A stretch of 40,324 nucleotides of DNA from an uncultured Armatimonadota bacterium (GTDB taxonomy: Bacteria > Armatimonadota > Fimbriimonadia > Fimbriimonadales > Fimbriimonadaceae): positions 1 through 40,324 of the forward strand of contig CAIUHP010000066.1 of the NCBI GenBank assembly GCA_903899015.1, read 5' to 3'. This document shows, in pieces, positions 24,983 through 34,245 of the stretch (position 1 is its first letter; every line of letters starts with the position of its first letter). The notes beneath the pieces are model-generated. The model did not search any database. It saw only the letters and a program-made list of their open reading frames with translations, and was not told the origin of the DNA. Made by a program: the position numbers and the translations under genes.

Positions 24983-26113
24983 ATGTCATTCTTTAACTTT
25001 CCACTGGCACCGCCCAATGCGTCAAACATAGCCCAGGCTTACGATCCAGTCTTTTATGCACTGGTTGGCCTGTCGGTGTTTTTCACCTTTGTCGTCTGTA
25101 TTGGGGCGATTTTCTTTGCGATCCGATATCGTGCAGGCAGTACTGCGGACCGATCTCGCCCAATCTACGAGAACCTTCCAATCGAGTTGACATGGACGAT
25201 TATTCCGTTGATTCTGGGCCTCATCATGTTCTACTTTGGAGCCGCTCTCTTCGTGAAAATGAAGACGCCGCCCAAAGAGTCTGAAGAGATGTTCGTGATT
25301 GGAAAGCAATGGATGTGGCACATTCAGCACGCAAATGGTGTGCGAGAGAACAACACGCTTCACGTTCCCGTAGGTCGTCCAGTCAAGCTGACGATGATCT
25401 CACAAGACGTCTTGCACGCCTTCTACATCCCAGCATTCCGTGTTCAGATGGGCGTTGTTCCTGGACGCTATACGCAGCTTTGGTTCACGGCAACCCAGCC
25501 AGGCGAGTACCACATCTTCTGCAATATGTATTGCGGCACTCAACACTCTGAAATGGGTGGAAAGGTCGTCGCTATGAACCCAACAGAGTATGCAGAGTGG
25601 CTTTCAAACGGTGGCCAGTCGGTTGCTCCAATGTCAATGGAGCAAGCAGGAGCCAAGGTTTATGCGAAGGTCCACTGCGACAACTGTCATGGAAGTCAGG
25701 ATACGTTGCACGCTCCCTCGCTCTACGGAATTTATGGTAAGCGACGAGTGTTTGCCGATGGAACTTCACTCATCGCAGATGAAGCCTACCTTCGAGACTC
25801 GATCGTGCAGCCGTATAACCACCTGACTGCAGGATATGGACAAACCATGCCAGTTTATCAAGGTCAGCTGACCGAAGAAGATCTGCTGAACTTGGTTGCC
25901 TACATCAAGGTTCTTGGAACACCGCTTGCCAACGTTCCAACTAGTATAGTCAACCGTCATTCGGCACCTACATCGGTGTCCAAAACAAATAGTGCAACTG
26001 TGATGTCCGCAAATGCCATTCAGGCTGGTGTGGAAGATCCCGACGCAACGCCAACCCGACGTATTGGCGCCCCCGCGGTTGGGGCAGTAGCCGCAGAAGG
26101 AAGAAACAGATGA
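24983..26113 (+). CDS. coxB: Cytochrome caa3 oxidase subunit II with fused cytochrome c domain
   Basis: A 376-residue protein with two N-terminal membrane helices (about 20-45 and 68-90) and a cupredoxin domain holding the CuA ligands: H145 ([10 protein letters not shown]), C180, C184, H188 and M191 ([14 protein letters not shown]). A cytochrome c domain follows with the heme site CDNCH (C232, C235, H236) and a TMPVY Met ligand near 290. This marks the caa3 type, which accepts electrons directly. A Thr/Ser/Ala-rich tail of about 60 residues ends the protein. The stop overlaps the coxA start (ATGA). Confidence 0.96.
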   Translation: MSFFNFPLAPPNASNIAQAYDPVFYALVGLSVFFTFVVCIGAIFFAIRYRAGSTADRSRPIYENLPIELTWTIIPLILGLIMFYFGAALFVKMKTPPKESEEMFVIGKQWMWHIQHANGVRENNTLHVPVGRPVKLTMISQDVLHAFYIPAFRVQMGVVPGRYTQLWFTATQPGEYHIFCNMYCGTQHSEMGGKVVAMNPTEYAEWLSNGGQSVAPMSMEQAGAKVYAKVHCDNCHGSQDTLHAPSLYGIYGKRRVFADGTSLIADEAYLRDSIVQPYNHLTAGYGQTMPVYQGQLTEEDLLNLVAYIKVLGTPLANVPTSIVNRHSAPTSVSKTNSATVMSANAIQAGVEDPDATPTRRIGAPAVGAVAAEGRNR

Positions 26114-27834
26114 GCTCTACCGTAATCGCGACAGACGAGCTGAAACCCAAGGCCAAAGCGGAAGAGGTGAATTACCTCAACGTGGAGCACACGATTTCGT
26201 CGTGGCTTCTCACTGGGGATCACAAACGAATCGCGCTTCTATATCTTGTATCCACAACATTCTTCTTCCTGTTAGGAGGAATGGCAGCGGGCATGATCCG
26301 CTACGAATTGACAAGCCCCGCTGGCGTTGTCCTTGAGTCCGATACCTATAACAAGGTGTTCACCTCTCACGGCATCATCATGGTCTTCACGTTCCTTGTC
26401 GTGGCGATACCTGCCGTCTTCGGGAACTTCTTGCTTCCACTTATGATTGGAGCGCGTGACCTTGCGTTCCCTCGCCTTAACTTAGGCAGCTGGTACATGT
26501 ACATGACCGGCGGCACGTTGATCTTGGCGGGCATGCTGTTCGGTGGAGTCGATACCGGCTGGACCTTCTACACTCCGTATTCGAGCATGTACTCGAACAC
26601 TCAGGTGTCGCTTGTCATTGTTGGAATCTTTATTGCAGGGTTCAGTACCATCACCACGGGTATCAACTTCGTGGTCACCATCCACAAGATGCGTGCTCCG
26701 GGAATGACTTGGTTCCGGCTGCCCCTGTTCGTTTGGGCAATGTATGCAACGAGCCTAATGATGATCCTGGCAACTCCGGTTGTTGCGATCACGCTCCTGC
26801 TCGTTGTATTCGAAAGAACGTTCAAGCTACCGATCTTTAGCCCAGAACTTGGTGGCGACCCCGTTCTCTTCCAGCACCTCTTCTGGTTCTACAGCCACCC
26901 AGCTGTTTACATCATGATTTTGCCAGCGTTTGCGGTTATCTCCGAACTCGTTGCCAACTTCTCCAGAAAGCGCATTTTTGGCTACCACTTTGTAGCGTTC
27001 TCCTCTCTGGCAATTGCAGGCCTCGGGTTCCTCGTCTGGGGACACCACATGTTTGTGTCCAGCCAGTCGATGTACGAAAGCATCGTCTTCTCACTGATCA
27101 GCTACCTTGTTGCGGTTCCATCTGCGGTTAAGATCTTTAACTGGATGGCGACAATGTACAAAGGCAACGTCGTCATGGCGTCTCCGATGATCTATGCGAT
27201 CGCGTTCTTGATGATCTTTACTGTAGGAGGTCTCACCGGACTCGTCCTTGGTGGCGCAGGCACGGACATCCACCTAACGGCAACGTACTTCGTTGTTGCG
27301 CACTTCCACTACGTCATGGTCGGTGGTACGATGCTTGCCTTCCTGGGTGGACTTCACTACTGGTGGCCCAAGATGACTGGTCGACTCTTTAACGATCGAC
27401 TAGCCCAAATCAATGCAGTCATCGTCTTCATCGGATTCAACCTAACCTTCTTCCCACAATTCATCGTGGGTTGGATGGGAATGCCAAGGCGATATCACTA
27501 TTACTACTTCGCACCTGAATTCCAGGCCTATCACATCATGTCGACCCTCGGTTCGACGGTGTTGGCACTCGGGTTTATTTGGCCAGCGTTCTATCTGACG
27601 ATGTCGTTGTTCAACGGCAAGAAGGCAGGACCTAATCCTTGGGGTGCCCACGGACTGGAGTGGGAGACAAGTTCGCCTCCTCCTGTTACAAACTTCCTCG
27701 AAACTCCAATCGTTATGGATGAAGTTTATGACTTCGACCCCGAAGCTGAGCATGCTGAAAATCGACGCAGAATCGAAGCAGCAGAAGCTGCGAAGTCTGA
27801 CGAGCGCAAGGGTTCCATGGAGGATCATCAGTAA
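26110..27834 (+). CDS. coxA: Cytochrome caa3 oxidase subunit I, A2 type
   Basis: A 574-residue heme-copper oxidase catalytic subunit with 12 helices. Heme a ligands are H87 and H400; CuB ligands are H263, H312 and H313; the heme a3 ligand is H398; Y267 is the CuB-linked tyrosine. The D-channel entry D117 ([11 protein letters not shown]) and the K-channel lysine K341 ([10 protein letters not shown]) are present. The D-channel glutamate of A1 oxidases is absent and the segment reads YSHPAVY, the hallmark of A2 enzymes such as those of Thermus and Rhodothermus. The C terminus is a charged, Glu-rich tail. Confidence 0.97.
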   Translation: MSSTVIATDELKPKAKAEEVNYLNVEHTISSWLLTGDHKRIALLYLVSTTFFFLLGGMAAGMIRYELTSPAGVVLESDTYNKVFTSHGIIMVFTFLVVAIPAVFGNFLLPLMIGARDLAFPRLNLGSWYMYMTGGTLILAGMLFGGVDTGWTFYTPYSSMYSNTQVSLVIVGIFIAGFSTITTGINFVVTIHKMRAPGMTWFRLPLFVWAMYATSLMMILATPVVAITLLLVVFERTFKLPIFSPELGGDPVLFQHLFWFYSHPAVYIMILPAFAVISELVANFSRKRIFGYHFVAFSSLAIAGLGFLVWGHHMFVSSQSMYESIVFSLISYLVAVPSAVKIFNWMATMYKGNVVMASPMIYAIAFLMIFTVGGLTGLVLGGAGTDIHLTATYFVVAHFHYVMVGGTMLAFLGGLHYWWPKMTGRLFNDRLAQINAVIVFIGFNLTFFPQFIVGWMGMPRRYHYYYFAPEFQAYHIMSTLGSTVLALGFIWPAFYLTMSLFNGKKAGPNPWGAHGLEWETSSPPPVTNFLETPIVMDEVYDFDPEAEHAENRRRIEAAEAAKSDERKGSMEDHQ

Positions 27835-27836
27835 GC

Positions 27837-28568
27837 ATGTCGGCAATTACAGATTCAATGGATCACGGGCATGGCCACGGGCACGAACCTGGCCTGCACC
27901 ACCAGTATGAGGACATGGTCCAACAGACCGAGTCCTACATCGTCGGTATGTGGGTCTTCCTCACGACTGAGGTGATGTTCTTCGGAGCGCTGTTCTTTAT
28001 CTACACGCTCTACCGATGGAATTACCAGAGGGACTTCTATATCGCTCACGAGCACTTGAACGTGCTCATGGGTGCTGGAAACACCACGGTTCTTCTATTT
28101 AGTTCCTTCACAATGGTAATGGCCGTCCAGTCGGCTCAGTTAAAGAAGCGAATGCATGTTATGGGTTACCTCGTTGTAACTCTGATGTGCGCGTTCACGT
28201 TCTTGATAGTCAAGTACTTCGAGTACGCCTCAAAGATCGCGGATCATCTGTACCCAGGCGCAGGGTTTGCAACGGATGCCAAATTGGCATTCGGAGAGCA
28301 TGCAATGGAAGGCGGCAAGCTGGTTGCCAACATGAACCATGTACAGCTGTTCTACGGCCTGTACTTTGGAATGACTGGCCTGCACGCCGTTCACATTATC
28401 GCAGGAATTCTCGTCATCATCGCCCTTATCCGGCTTTGGTACAACAAGGCGAATTCGGTAATTCACGACTATGTACCGACTGAAATGGTCGGTCTATATT
28501 GGCACTTCGTCGACCTTGTGTGGATCTTCTTGTTCCCACTGTTCTATCTGATGCCGAAACCCCACTAA
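27837..28568 (+). CDS. coxC: Cytochrome c oxidase subunit III
   Basis: A 243-residue membrane protein of the short form with about five helices, starting at the equivalent of helix III (YIVGMWVFLTTEVMFFG). The final YWHFVDLVWIFLFPLFYL segment is the standard family ending. A His-rich N-terminal stretch (DHGHGHGHEPGLHH, residues 9-22) could bind metal. It starts two bases after coxA ends. Confidence 0.95.
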   Translation: MSAITDSMDHGHGHGHEPGLHHQYEDMVQQTESYIVGMWVFLTTEVMFFGALFFIYTLYRWNYQRDFYIAHEHLNVLMGAGNTTVLLFSSFTMVMAVQSAQLKKRMHVMGYLVVTLMCAFTFLIVKYFEYASKIADHLYPGAGFATDAKLAFGEHAMEGGKLVANMNHVQLFYGLYFGMTGLHAVHIIAGILVIIALIRLWYNKANSVIHDYVPTEMVGLYWHFVDLVWIFLFPLFYLMPKPH

Positions 28569-28571
28569 GTC

Positions 28572-29009
28572 ATGGCAAGCTCTACACACACACACGAACA
28601 TCATATCGTTCCAACAAGAACATACGTCGCGACCTTTTTGGGACTAGTTGTGCTCATGGTCATGACGGTAGCAATTGCGGGCGTGAATTTGCCGGCCATC
28701 GGCCCATTATCTGGAACTGTTGTCAACCAACTCGTTGCTCTCCTCATTGCGGTGGTTAAAGCGATGCTTGTCATTTCCATCTTCATGGGAGTCAAGTGGG
28801 GCTCGACTCTTACCAAGCTTTGGGTTGCATCAGGTTTCGTCACCTTGATCGTCCTGTTTGGAATTCTTGGCGACTACACCACGCGACAGTTTGAGCACCA
28901 GCCTGGCTGGGAGAAGCAAGCGGATGGGGCTTTGCCTCGAGTAACGCCTAACGAGCCAGAGGTTCCCGCTGCGGATTCAAACACGCTCAACGTAAAGATC
29001 AGACAGTAG
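28572..29009 (+). CDS. coxD: Cytochrome c oxidase subunit IV (prokaryotic COX4 type)
   Basis: A 145-residue protein with three membrane helices (about 20-38, 53-75 with the family motif VVKAMLVISIFMGVKW, and 82-100) and a Pro-rich C-terminal tail. The N terminus is His-rich (THTHEHHIV). It is a small stabilising subunit and the last gene of the respiratory operon, ended by the terminator at 29031. Confidence 0.9.
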   Translation: MASSTHTHEHHIVPTRTYVATFLGLVVLMVMTVAIAGVNLPAIGPLSGTVVNQLVALLIAVVKAMLVISIFMGVKWGSTLTKLWVASGFVTLIVLFGILGDYTTRQFEHQPGWEKQADGALPRVTPNEPEVPAADSNTLNVKIRQ

Positions 29010-29030
29010 GCGCATCGTTCGATGCAACAA

Positions 29031-29064
29031 AATAGGGGCAAGACCAAACGGTCTTGCCCCTATT
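29031..29064. terminator. Bidirectional terminator between convergent operons
   Basis: Bases 29031-29045 pair perfectly with 29050-29064 (15 base pairs, loop AAAC). CCTTTT follows on the plus strand. It lies 22 bases after coxD and overlaps the stop codon (29060-29062) of the convergent acyltransferase gene, so one hairpin probably serves both units. Confidence 0.92.
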
Positions 29065-29713
29065 CCTTTTCATCGGCGGTCAAGGACTTCAACTCGGCGG
29101 TCACCCAAGCGAGAATGTCCGCGTTTGAATCTTCCTTGGAAAAGAGCTTAACTTCGCCCCAATGAGCTTCAATGCGTTTAAATGCGGGTCGAGGAATGAC
29201 CTGGCCATAGGGAAGGGCATATTGAGGATTCTTAATGCCACAACAAATAACCGGGTAGCCGGATGTTAACCGAGCGATTAGGGCCACCCCTGCTTTAAGT
29301 TCAAGGAGTTCTCCCGATTCGCTCAGTTCTCCTTCGGGAAAAACTGCGACGACCTCGCCTTCTTTGATCAGTTGGGTGGCAAGCTTGAGAGGAGCACGAT
29401 CTGGCTCACCTCGCCGTACCGGGAACCCGCCAAACCCTTGGATGATTTTTCCGATAATAGGCATCTCAAAGAGCTCGATCTTTCCCATAAAATGAATGGG
29501 ACGAGGGCATGCGAGTTGTACGATCATCGGATCCATGTCGGAAAGGTGATTGGCAAGCACTAGGACTCCGCCCGTTCGGGGAATTCGGTATCGGCCCGTG
29601 ACTTTGAAGGTGCCAATAACGAACATAAACGCAGTTGCAATCACCCGCATAATGGGCAGGCGAACGTATTTATGAAAAGGCGTAATGCGAGCGCTTTCAG
29701 TGAGATCGATCAC
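29060..29713 (-). CDS. 1-acyl-glycerol-3-phosphate acyltransferase (PlsC family)
   Basis: A 217-residue membrane-associated acyltransferase that would form phosphatidic acid from lysophosphatidate. The catalytic H-x4-D box is NHLSDMD (H56, D61); FPVRRG near 97-102 and FPEGELS (125-131) match the phosphate-binding blocks, with EL replacing the common TR. One hydrophobic segment lies near 20-38. The start overlaps the end of purN by 17 bases, so the two are co-transcribed. The family includes other lysophospholipid substrates. Confidence 0.88.
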   Translation of the reverse strand: MIDLTESARITPFHKYVRLPIMRVIATAFMFVIGTFKVTGRYRIPRTGGVLVLANHLSDMDPMIVQLACPRPIHFMGKIELFEMPIIGKIIQGFGGFPVRRGEPDRAPLKLATQLIKEGEVVAVFPEGELSESGELLELKAGVALIARLTSGYPVICCGIKNPQYALPYGQVIPRPAFKRIEAHWGEVKLFSKEDSNADILAWVTAELKSLTADEKE

Positions 29714-30281
29714 GAATAAGCCTCGCTAAAGCCTCCGAAAAGGCTTGGTGTTCAAGTTTCAAGACTCGTGCGGCCAGGGTTTCGGGAGTGTCGTCCGGTT
29801 GTACCGGGCACTTGAGCTGCAATACCGCCGGACCCTCGTCGTATTTTTCCGATACGATGTGTACCGTACAACCAGACTCTGTTTCGCCGGCCGCGATAAC
29901 GGCTTCATGAACATGGCGACCATACATTCCCTTGCCACCAAACTTGGGCAGAAGGCTCGGGTGAATGTTAAGTACGCGATTGGGGAAGTGATGCAGAACT
30001 TCAACAGGAAGGATTCGCAGATAGCCCGCCAAACAGAGCCAGTCGCAACCTTCGAGAGCTTCCAGAAGCCGAGGTCCATATTCCTCGCCTGGGAGGACGA
30101 CCTTAGTAGAGATTCCAAGTTCCTGCGCAACGCCTAAGGCATCACTCTGCGGGCCAGATGCAATGACAACCTGAACGTTTCCGGGGACAGTCCCATCCTT
30201 GCATGATCGAATAATCGCGGCCATATTGCTTCCGCGGCCGTGCGGTCCAACCATAATGCCGATTGTTGCGTTTGCTTCCAT
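29697..30281 (-). CDS. purN: Phosphoribosylglycinamide formyltransferase
   Basis: A 194-residue enzyme of purine synthesis that moves a formyl group from 10-formyltetrahydrofolate to GAR. Catalytic residues are N105, H107 (NIHPSLLPKFGGKGMYG) and D148 (KYDEGP); the N terminus GPHGRGSNM (12-20) matches the phosphate loop G-x-GSN. SGCTVHIV is also typical. The first glycine-rich turn is shifted to GPHGRGSN, a mild variation. It is upstream of the acyltransferase in the same unit. Confidence 0.95.
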   Translation of the reverse strand: MEANATIGIMVGPHGRGSNMAAIIRSCKDGTVPGNVQVVIASGPQSDALGVAQELGISTKVVLPGEEYGPRLLEALEGCDWLCLAGYLRILPVEVLHHFPNRVLNIHPSLLPKFGGKGMYGRHVHEAVIAAGETESGCTVHIVSEKYDEGPAVLQLKCPVQPDDTPETLAARVLKLEHQAFSEALARLIRDRSH

Positions 30282-30380
30282 GCGATGACATAGTTATAGC
30301 CCTTTCAACCGCGATGGAGAGTCCTAAAATGATCAGACCTATCCCAAGTCACGTTACGTGGACCAAGGATAGGTCTAAAT

Positions 30381-30932
30381 CTAGGCTGTGAAACCGTCTG
30401 TCCAGCCCTGAAGTGCGAAGCCTTCAAAGGATGCTCGGACAAGACTAAGGCCATAGCGATACGTTTCAAAATCGTCGCTGAGCTTCTTGAAGATCGGCGC
30501 TTCGTGAGCGTATGATCCATGCTCGAAGGTACTTACCACGTAGTAGCTGAATCGTCCTTGCTTGATCGGATCGAGCAAAACGTCTCGGCTGCCGGGGGCC
30601 TTCATCTGCTTCAAAAACTCTGGGAATAAGCCGGACCAGAATAGAAGGAAATCTCCAATATGGCGATGAACTTCACGCTCCCGATCGAACGAATCGGCAT
30701 ATTGACGTACATCGGCTTCAAGGAGCATGTCCGCAACGGAATTTACAGGTCTTCCAAAGGCATCGTGAACGCCATATACATTGTCGATGTCCATGAAACT
30801 AACCATCAAGTCACCAATGTAGCTTTCGACGTCCTCTGCATGAGTTAGCCCAAGTTCCTGACTCAAAGAGTCGTGTAGCGCCTCGACGAAATAATGCCGA
30901 AGCGGATGGTTATTGCTAATGTCGCGTTTCAT
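30381..30932 (-). CDS. Conserved-looking protein of unknown function
   Basis: A 183-residue soluble, probably all-helical protein without signal peptide, membrane segment or a catalytic motif I recognise. It contains HYFVEALHDSLSQELGL, a pattern REVHRHIGDFLLFWSGLFPEF and a tail DFETYRYGLSLVRASFEGF. GGAGGTG lies nine bases before the ATG, a strong ribosome-binding site, so the gene is real. It is separated by 99 bp from purN and divergent from the zinc-ribbon gene. Confidence 0.75.
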   Translation of the reverse strand: MKRDISNNHPLRHYFVEALHDSLSQELGLTHAEDVESYIGDLMVSFMDIDNVYGVHDAFGRPVNSVADMLLEADVRQYADSFDREREVHRHIGDFLLFWSGLFPEFLKQMKAPGSRDVLLDPIKQGRFSYYVVSTFEHGSYAHEAPIFKKLSDDFETYRYGLSLVRASFEGFALQGWTDGFTA

Positions 30933-31151
30933 GTCATCCCACCTCCGTTCGGGGACCCCTTTTATTAAGTTCAGCGCCTAAGCATTTCTCGCCATAGCGG
31001 TTACCTAACTAAAGCATCGGAGCAATGTCCGCAATCCTTAAGCATTCCTGACGCAATCCTCGAATAGAATGTTCTTGGGTTCTAGAGATATTCTTAAAAA
31101 TATCGCAACAGACCAGTGATGACTGGGCAACTTGAACGCGTCAATAACTAT
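30933..31151. promoter_or_regulatory. Divergent promoter region with inverted repeat GATATT-N6-AATATC
   Basis: The gap between divergent genes contains a perfect 6-bp inverted repeat at 31087-31092 and 31099-31104, 47 bases before the chosen start at 31152. It could bind a regulator of the zinc-ribbon/FHA cluster. No -35/-10 pair is clear. Confidence 0.35.
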
Positions 31152-32144
31152 ATGAATTGTCCGAGGTGTGGAAAACAGGTTCCGGCGGGTGCTGCATTTT
31201 GCATGCACTGTGGGGCGCCTATTGCTCCCAGGCCCACGCCCTCGAATAAGACAACAAATATTCCTCGACCGACGCCGAACCCTATGCCGACGGGACCTGT
31301 TGCCACGGCAATGCCAGCCGGGCCTTCCTTAGCCGGCGACTTCCAGCAACAAAAGCGACGAACGACGATGATCGCAATCGTCATCGGTTGTATCGCAGCG
31401 CTTTTTGCGGGCGGGCTTGCTCTCCGATCAATGGGAATTCTCGGTCAAAACGGTAACAGACCCGGCGATTCAAGTCTCACCGCTCAAGGGAAGTTACCGG
31501 ATGACGGCTCGCTCTTAGCTACCGGTAAGCGACCAGATGGGGTGCTGATGGCGCCCGGAAATCGGCAAGGCGCTCAACTTGGCGCCAATGCGGTTGCACC
31601 TATCGACATGCCTGACGATATATACAAGTGGCTGGAACATCTGCGCAAAACGGAAGAAAAGCGACTCGATATCACGATGGGGCAGCTCACTACCGCCTAT
31701 ACCGAAAAAGAAAAATCTCAACTTGCAGGCGGTGTTGACGCCCTAAAAGATTTGCTGAACGGCATCGATGATCCGAATTCAGAGCTTCATTCGCCAACCG
31801 AAAAATTAGCAGGAGTCTTGAAGAAGATGCACGACGACACGATGGATCTTCTCGCATTCTTCAACTCGTATCCCCCGCCACCCGAGTGCGTTCCCATTCG
31901 CGATGCGTATGCTCAATCGCTCAATGAAACCGCAGCTCAAATGGGTGATATCGCTGACCATTTGGCCACCGGCGATGTTGAGAAGTTGATGAAGATGGAA
32001 GGGAAGAGTGCTCAAGGTATCGACTCAGCGGGCGCAAAGACTGACCGATTAGTCGGAGAGATCTGCGACAAGTATAACAAGCGACGTTGGTTTACGATCG
32101 CATCTGACATCAAATCGAGTCCAATATTCGGCTCTGGGTTCTAA
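31152..32144 (+). CDS. Zinc-ribbon single-helix membrane protein
   Basis: A 330-residue protein. It begins with a zinc ribbon, C3-x2-C6 and C17-x2-C20 (MNCPRCG, CMHCG), then a Pro/Thr-rich linker, one membrane helix (about 70-92), and a helical domain with many charged residues thought to lie outside. I chose the ATG at 31152 because the ribbon starts there, as usual in this architecture; GTG or ATG at 31116/31119 would add about a dozen residues. No clear Shine-Dalgarno precedes either. It is the first gene of a close run up to 38372. Function unknown. Confidence 0.75.
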   Translation: MNCPRCGKQVPAGAAFCMHCGAPIAPRPTPSNKTTNIPRPTPNPMPTGPVATAMPAGPSLAGDFQQQKRRTTMIAIVIGCIAALFAGGLALRSMGILGQNGNRPGDSSLTAQGKLPDDGSLLATGKRPDGVLMAPGNRQGAQLGANAVAPIDMPDDIYKWLEHLRKTEEKRLDITMGQLTTAYTEKEKSQLAGGVDALKDLLNGIDDPNSELHSPTEKLAGVLKKMHDDTMDLLAFFNSYPPPPECVPIRDAYAQSLNETAAQMGDIADHLATGDVEKLMKMEGKSAQGIDSAGAKTDRLVGEICDKYNKRRWFTIASDIKSSPIFGSGF

Positions 32145-32148
32145 GATC

Positions 32149-32655
32149 TTGGCTGTAGATCCAACTTTTCAGGCCCTGCGTGAAGTTGCCGACCGGCGCT
32201 TGAACGAACTGACAATCCAGTTTCCTCTCGGTTACCAGCCCCAACTGGTTTGGAAGGGATACCGCGTCACTGCCGGCATGGCTTACTTCCGAAAGGGTGT
32301 CATTGGGTTGTCCTTTAATGTCCTCAAAGATGAGACTCACGTGCTAGATACCCTTGTGCATGAGTACGCTCACCTTCTAGCGGTTGCTCGATACGGCGTC
32401 AAAGCCGCTGGGCACGGAGAGCCGTGGCGCCAGGCAATGCGAGACCTTGGGCAAGAACCTAAGGTGCGACACAACTATCCTGTTGAACGGAACATTCCCC
32501 GACAACGGGTGACTTACCTGTGCGTAAAGTGCGGCCGATCGATCTTTCGGGCTCGTCGGCTTCCTCGTCGTAAACGTTATATTCACGTAAATTGCGGCGG
32601 TGACCTAAAGCTAGCAAAAGTCGAAAGGGTAACTCCAGACCTTGCCGACGCGTAG
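32149..32655 (+). CDS. SprT-like zinc metalloprotease
   Basis: A 168-residue protein of the SprT/Spartan-like group. The metal site is HEYAH (71-75) with a third ligand H89 in the following GHGEPW segment. A C-terminal zinc ribbon has C125-x2-C128 and H146-x2-C149, with His in place of one of the usual cysteines. Spartan relatives in eukaryotes cleave DNA-protein crosslinks; the bacterial SprT role is not settled. The start is a TTG at 32149, four bases after the previous stop, as no ATG lies near the family's expected N terminus. Confidence 0.85.
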   Translation: MAVDPTFQALREVADRRLNELTIQFPLGYQPQLVWKGYRVTAGMAYFRKGVIGLSFNVLKDETHVLDTLVHEYAHLLAVARYGVKAAGHGEPWRQAMRDLGQEPKVRHNYPVERNIPRQRVTYLCVKCGRSIFRARRLPRRKRYIHVNCGGDLKLAKVERVTPDLADA

Positions 32656-32703
32656 ACTAGACATCGCCCCGAAAGCACGAGATTTCGGATGAAATAAGAA
32701 CCC

Positions 32704-34245
32704 ATGTGGATCTCAACCGCCGAACACAGCAAACAGATTGATAAGCGCGCAAGCGAGGAATTTGGCGTCCCAGCAAAAGTTCTGATGGAACGAGCTGGTT
32801 TGGCAGTCTTCGATGCGGTTAAAGACTTACTGCCCCAAGGCGGGAGGATTACTGTCTTCTGCGGGAAGGGCAACAATGGTGGTGATGGTTTTGTCGTTGC
32901 CCGCTTGGCAGTAGATCATCAATTTAAAGTGGATTGTTTGGTCGCGGCGGAGGAGGATGCCTTGACCCCTGAAGCCCACGAGCAAATGCGAATTGCGCGT
33001 GCTCAGGGTGTTCAGCCAATCTTCTACTCGGACGCGCGATGGATGAGGAAAGCCGAAGGACTGGGTTGTCGCGACCTCATCGTGGACGCTTTGCTCGGAA
33101 CAGGGGCAAGATGCGAGGTTAAGGGGCCGATCCTGGAATCGATCCGACTCATCAATCGAAGTGGTGTGCCGGTAGTTGCCGTCGATGTCCCGAGTGGAAT
33201 TTGCTGCAACACGGGTGAAGAACTCGGAGAGAGCGTATGGGCGCTTCGCACAGTGACTTTCGGGTTACCTAAGCGATTTCTTTTTGAAGGTCTCGGACTA
33301 GAACATGCCGGCTACTGGACCGTTTCTGAGATTGGAATTCCCAACTCTCTCCTTAATGAGCCTACCGAAGCTCGTTTGGTGGACTGCGAATGGGTTTCGA
33401 ATCTCCTGCCGGAGCGCTTACGAGATTGCCACAAGGGTGATAACGGTAGCGTACTGATTGTCGCAGGAAGCCGTAGCATGCGCGGGGCCGCCGCACTTGC
33501 AGCCAAAGCGGCAGTCAGAAGTGGCGCGGGTCTCGTTACCGTCGCTGGCATCCCAGATGTGATGGACAGCGTCTCTGCGATCGTGCCCGAAGTTGTTTTA
33601 CTGCCGCTGCCAGAAATTGATGGCGTGATTGCTCCTGAAGCGGCTGAGATTATCCTGAGTCAACAAAATAAGTATCACAGCGCCCTTTTTGGCCCAGGCA
33701 TGACTCATGAACTTCCGGTGCTTGACTTCTTATCAGCAGTTTGGAAAGGTTGGACCCGTCCGTGCCTGATAGATGCAGACGCCCTGAATGCGGTGAGCAA
33801 AGGAATCAAACTTCCCGAAGCAGAATGTGTTTTGACCCCTCATCCGGGCGAAATGAGCCGACTGCTCCATTGCTCGATCGCTGAAATTCAGGCTGATCGG
33901 TTCCGAACAGTGACCCAAGCGGTTGAAGAGCTCCGTTGCTGTGTCTTATTGAAGGGGCCTTATACGATAGTAGGCGAACCAGGCCAGCCCATGATCGTGA
34001 ATTGCACCGGAAATCCTGGCCTTGCCTCGGCGGGAATGGGTGACGTTTTGGGCGGAGTGATCGCAACCTTGCTCGCTCAAGATTTGCCGACTTATTTTGC
34101 TGCTAGTTGCGGAATGTATTGGCACGGCATGTCGGGAGACCTTTGTGCCGACGAAATTGGACCAATTGGCTACAGTGCGAGCGATGTTGCAGACAAGCTT
34201 GCCAAAGCTCGTTGTAGAATTGTTTCAACGTGTCACCGAAAATAG
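32704..34245 (+). CDS. nnr: Bifunctional NAD(P)HX epimerase/dehydratase (metabolite repair)
   Basis: A 513-residue fusion that repairs hydrated NAD(P)H. The N-terminal YjeF-like epimerase (1 to about 215) has CGKGNNGGDG (53-62) and VDALLGTG. The C-terminal ribokinase-like ADP/ATP-dependent dehydratase (about 235-510) has KGDNGSVLIVAGS, DADALN, LTPHPGEM and GNPGLASAGMGDVLGG (about 435-450) with its catalytic Asp. This is the usual single-chain form. The stop overlaps the start of the next gene by 16 bases. Confidence 0.94.
   Translation: MWISTAEHSKQIDKRASEEFGVPAKVLMERAGLAVFDAVKDLLPQGGRITVFCGKGNNGGDGFVVARLAVDHQFKVDCLVAAEEDALTPEAHEQMRIARAQGVQPIFYSDARWMRKAEGLGCRDLIVDALLGTGARCEVKGPILESIRLINRSGVPVVAVDVPSGICCNTGEELGESVWALRTVTFGLPKRFLFEGLGLEHAGYWTVSEIGIPNSLLNEPTEARLVDCEWVSNLLPERLRDCHKGDNGSVLIVAGSRSMRGAAALAAKAAVRSGAGLVTVAGIPDVMDSVSAIVPEVVLLPLPEIDGVIAPEAAEIILSQQNKYHSALFGPGMTHELPVLDFLSAVWKGWTRPCLIDADALNAVSKGIKLPEAECVLTPHPGEMSRLLHCSIAEIQADRFRTVTQAVEELRCCVLLKGPYTIVGEPGQPMIVNCTGNPGLASAGMGDVLGGVIATLLAQDLPTYFAASCGMYWHGMSGDLCADEIGPIGYSASDVADKLAKARCRIVSTCHRK

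Noticed and set aside
29745-30137. Plus-strand open frame across purN
   Set aside because: PurN is unmistakable on the minus strand with its catalytic Asn, His and Asp, so this is a shadow.
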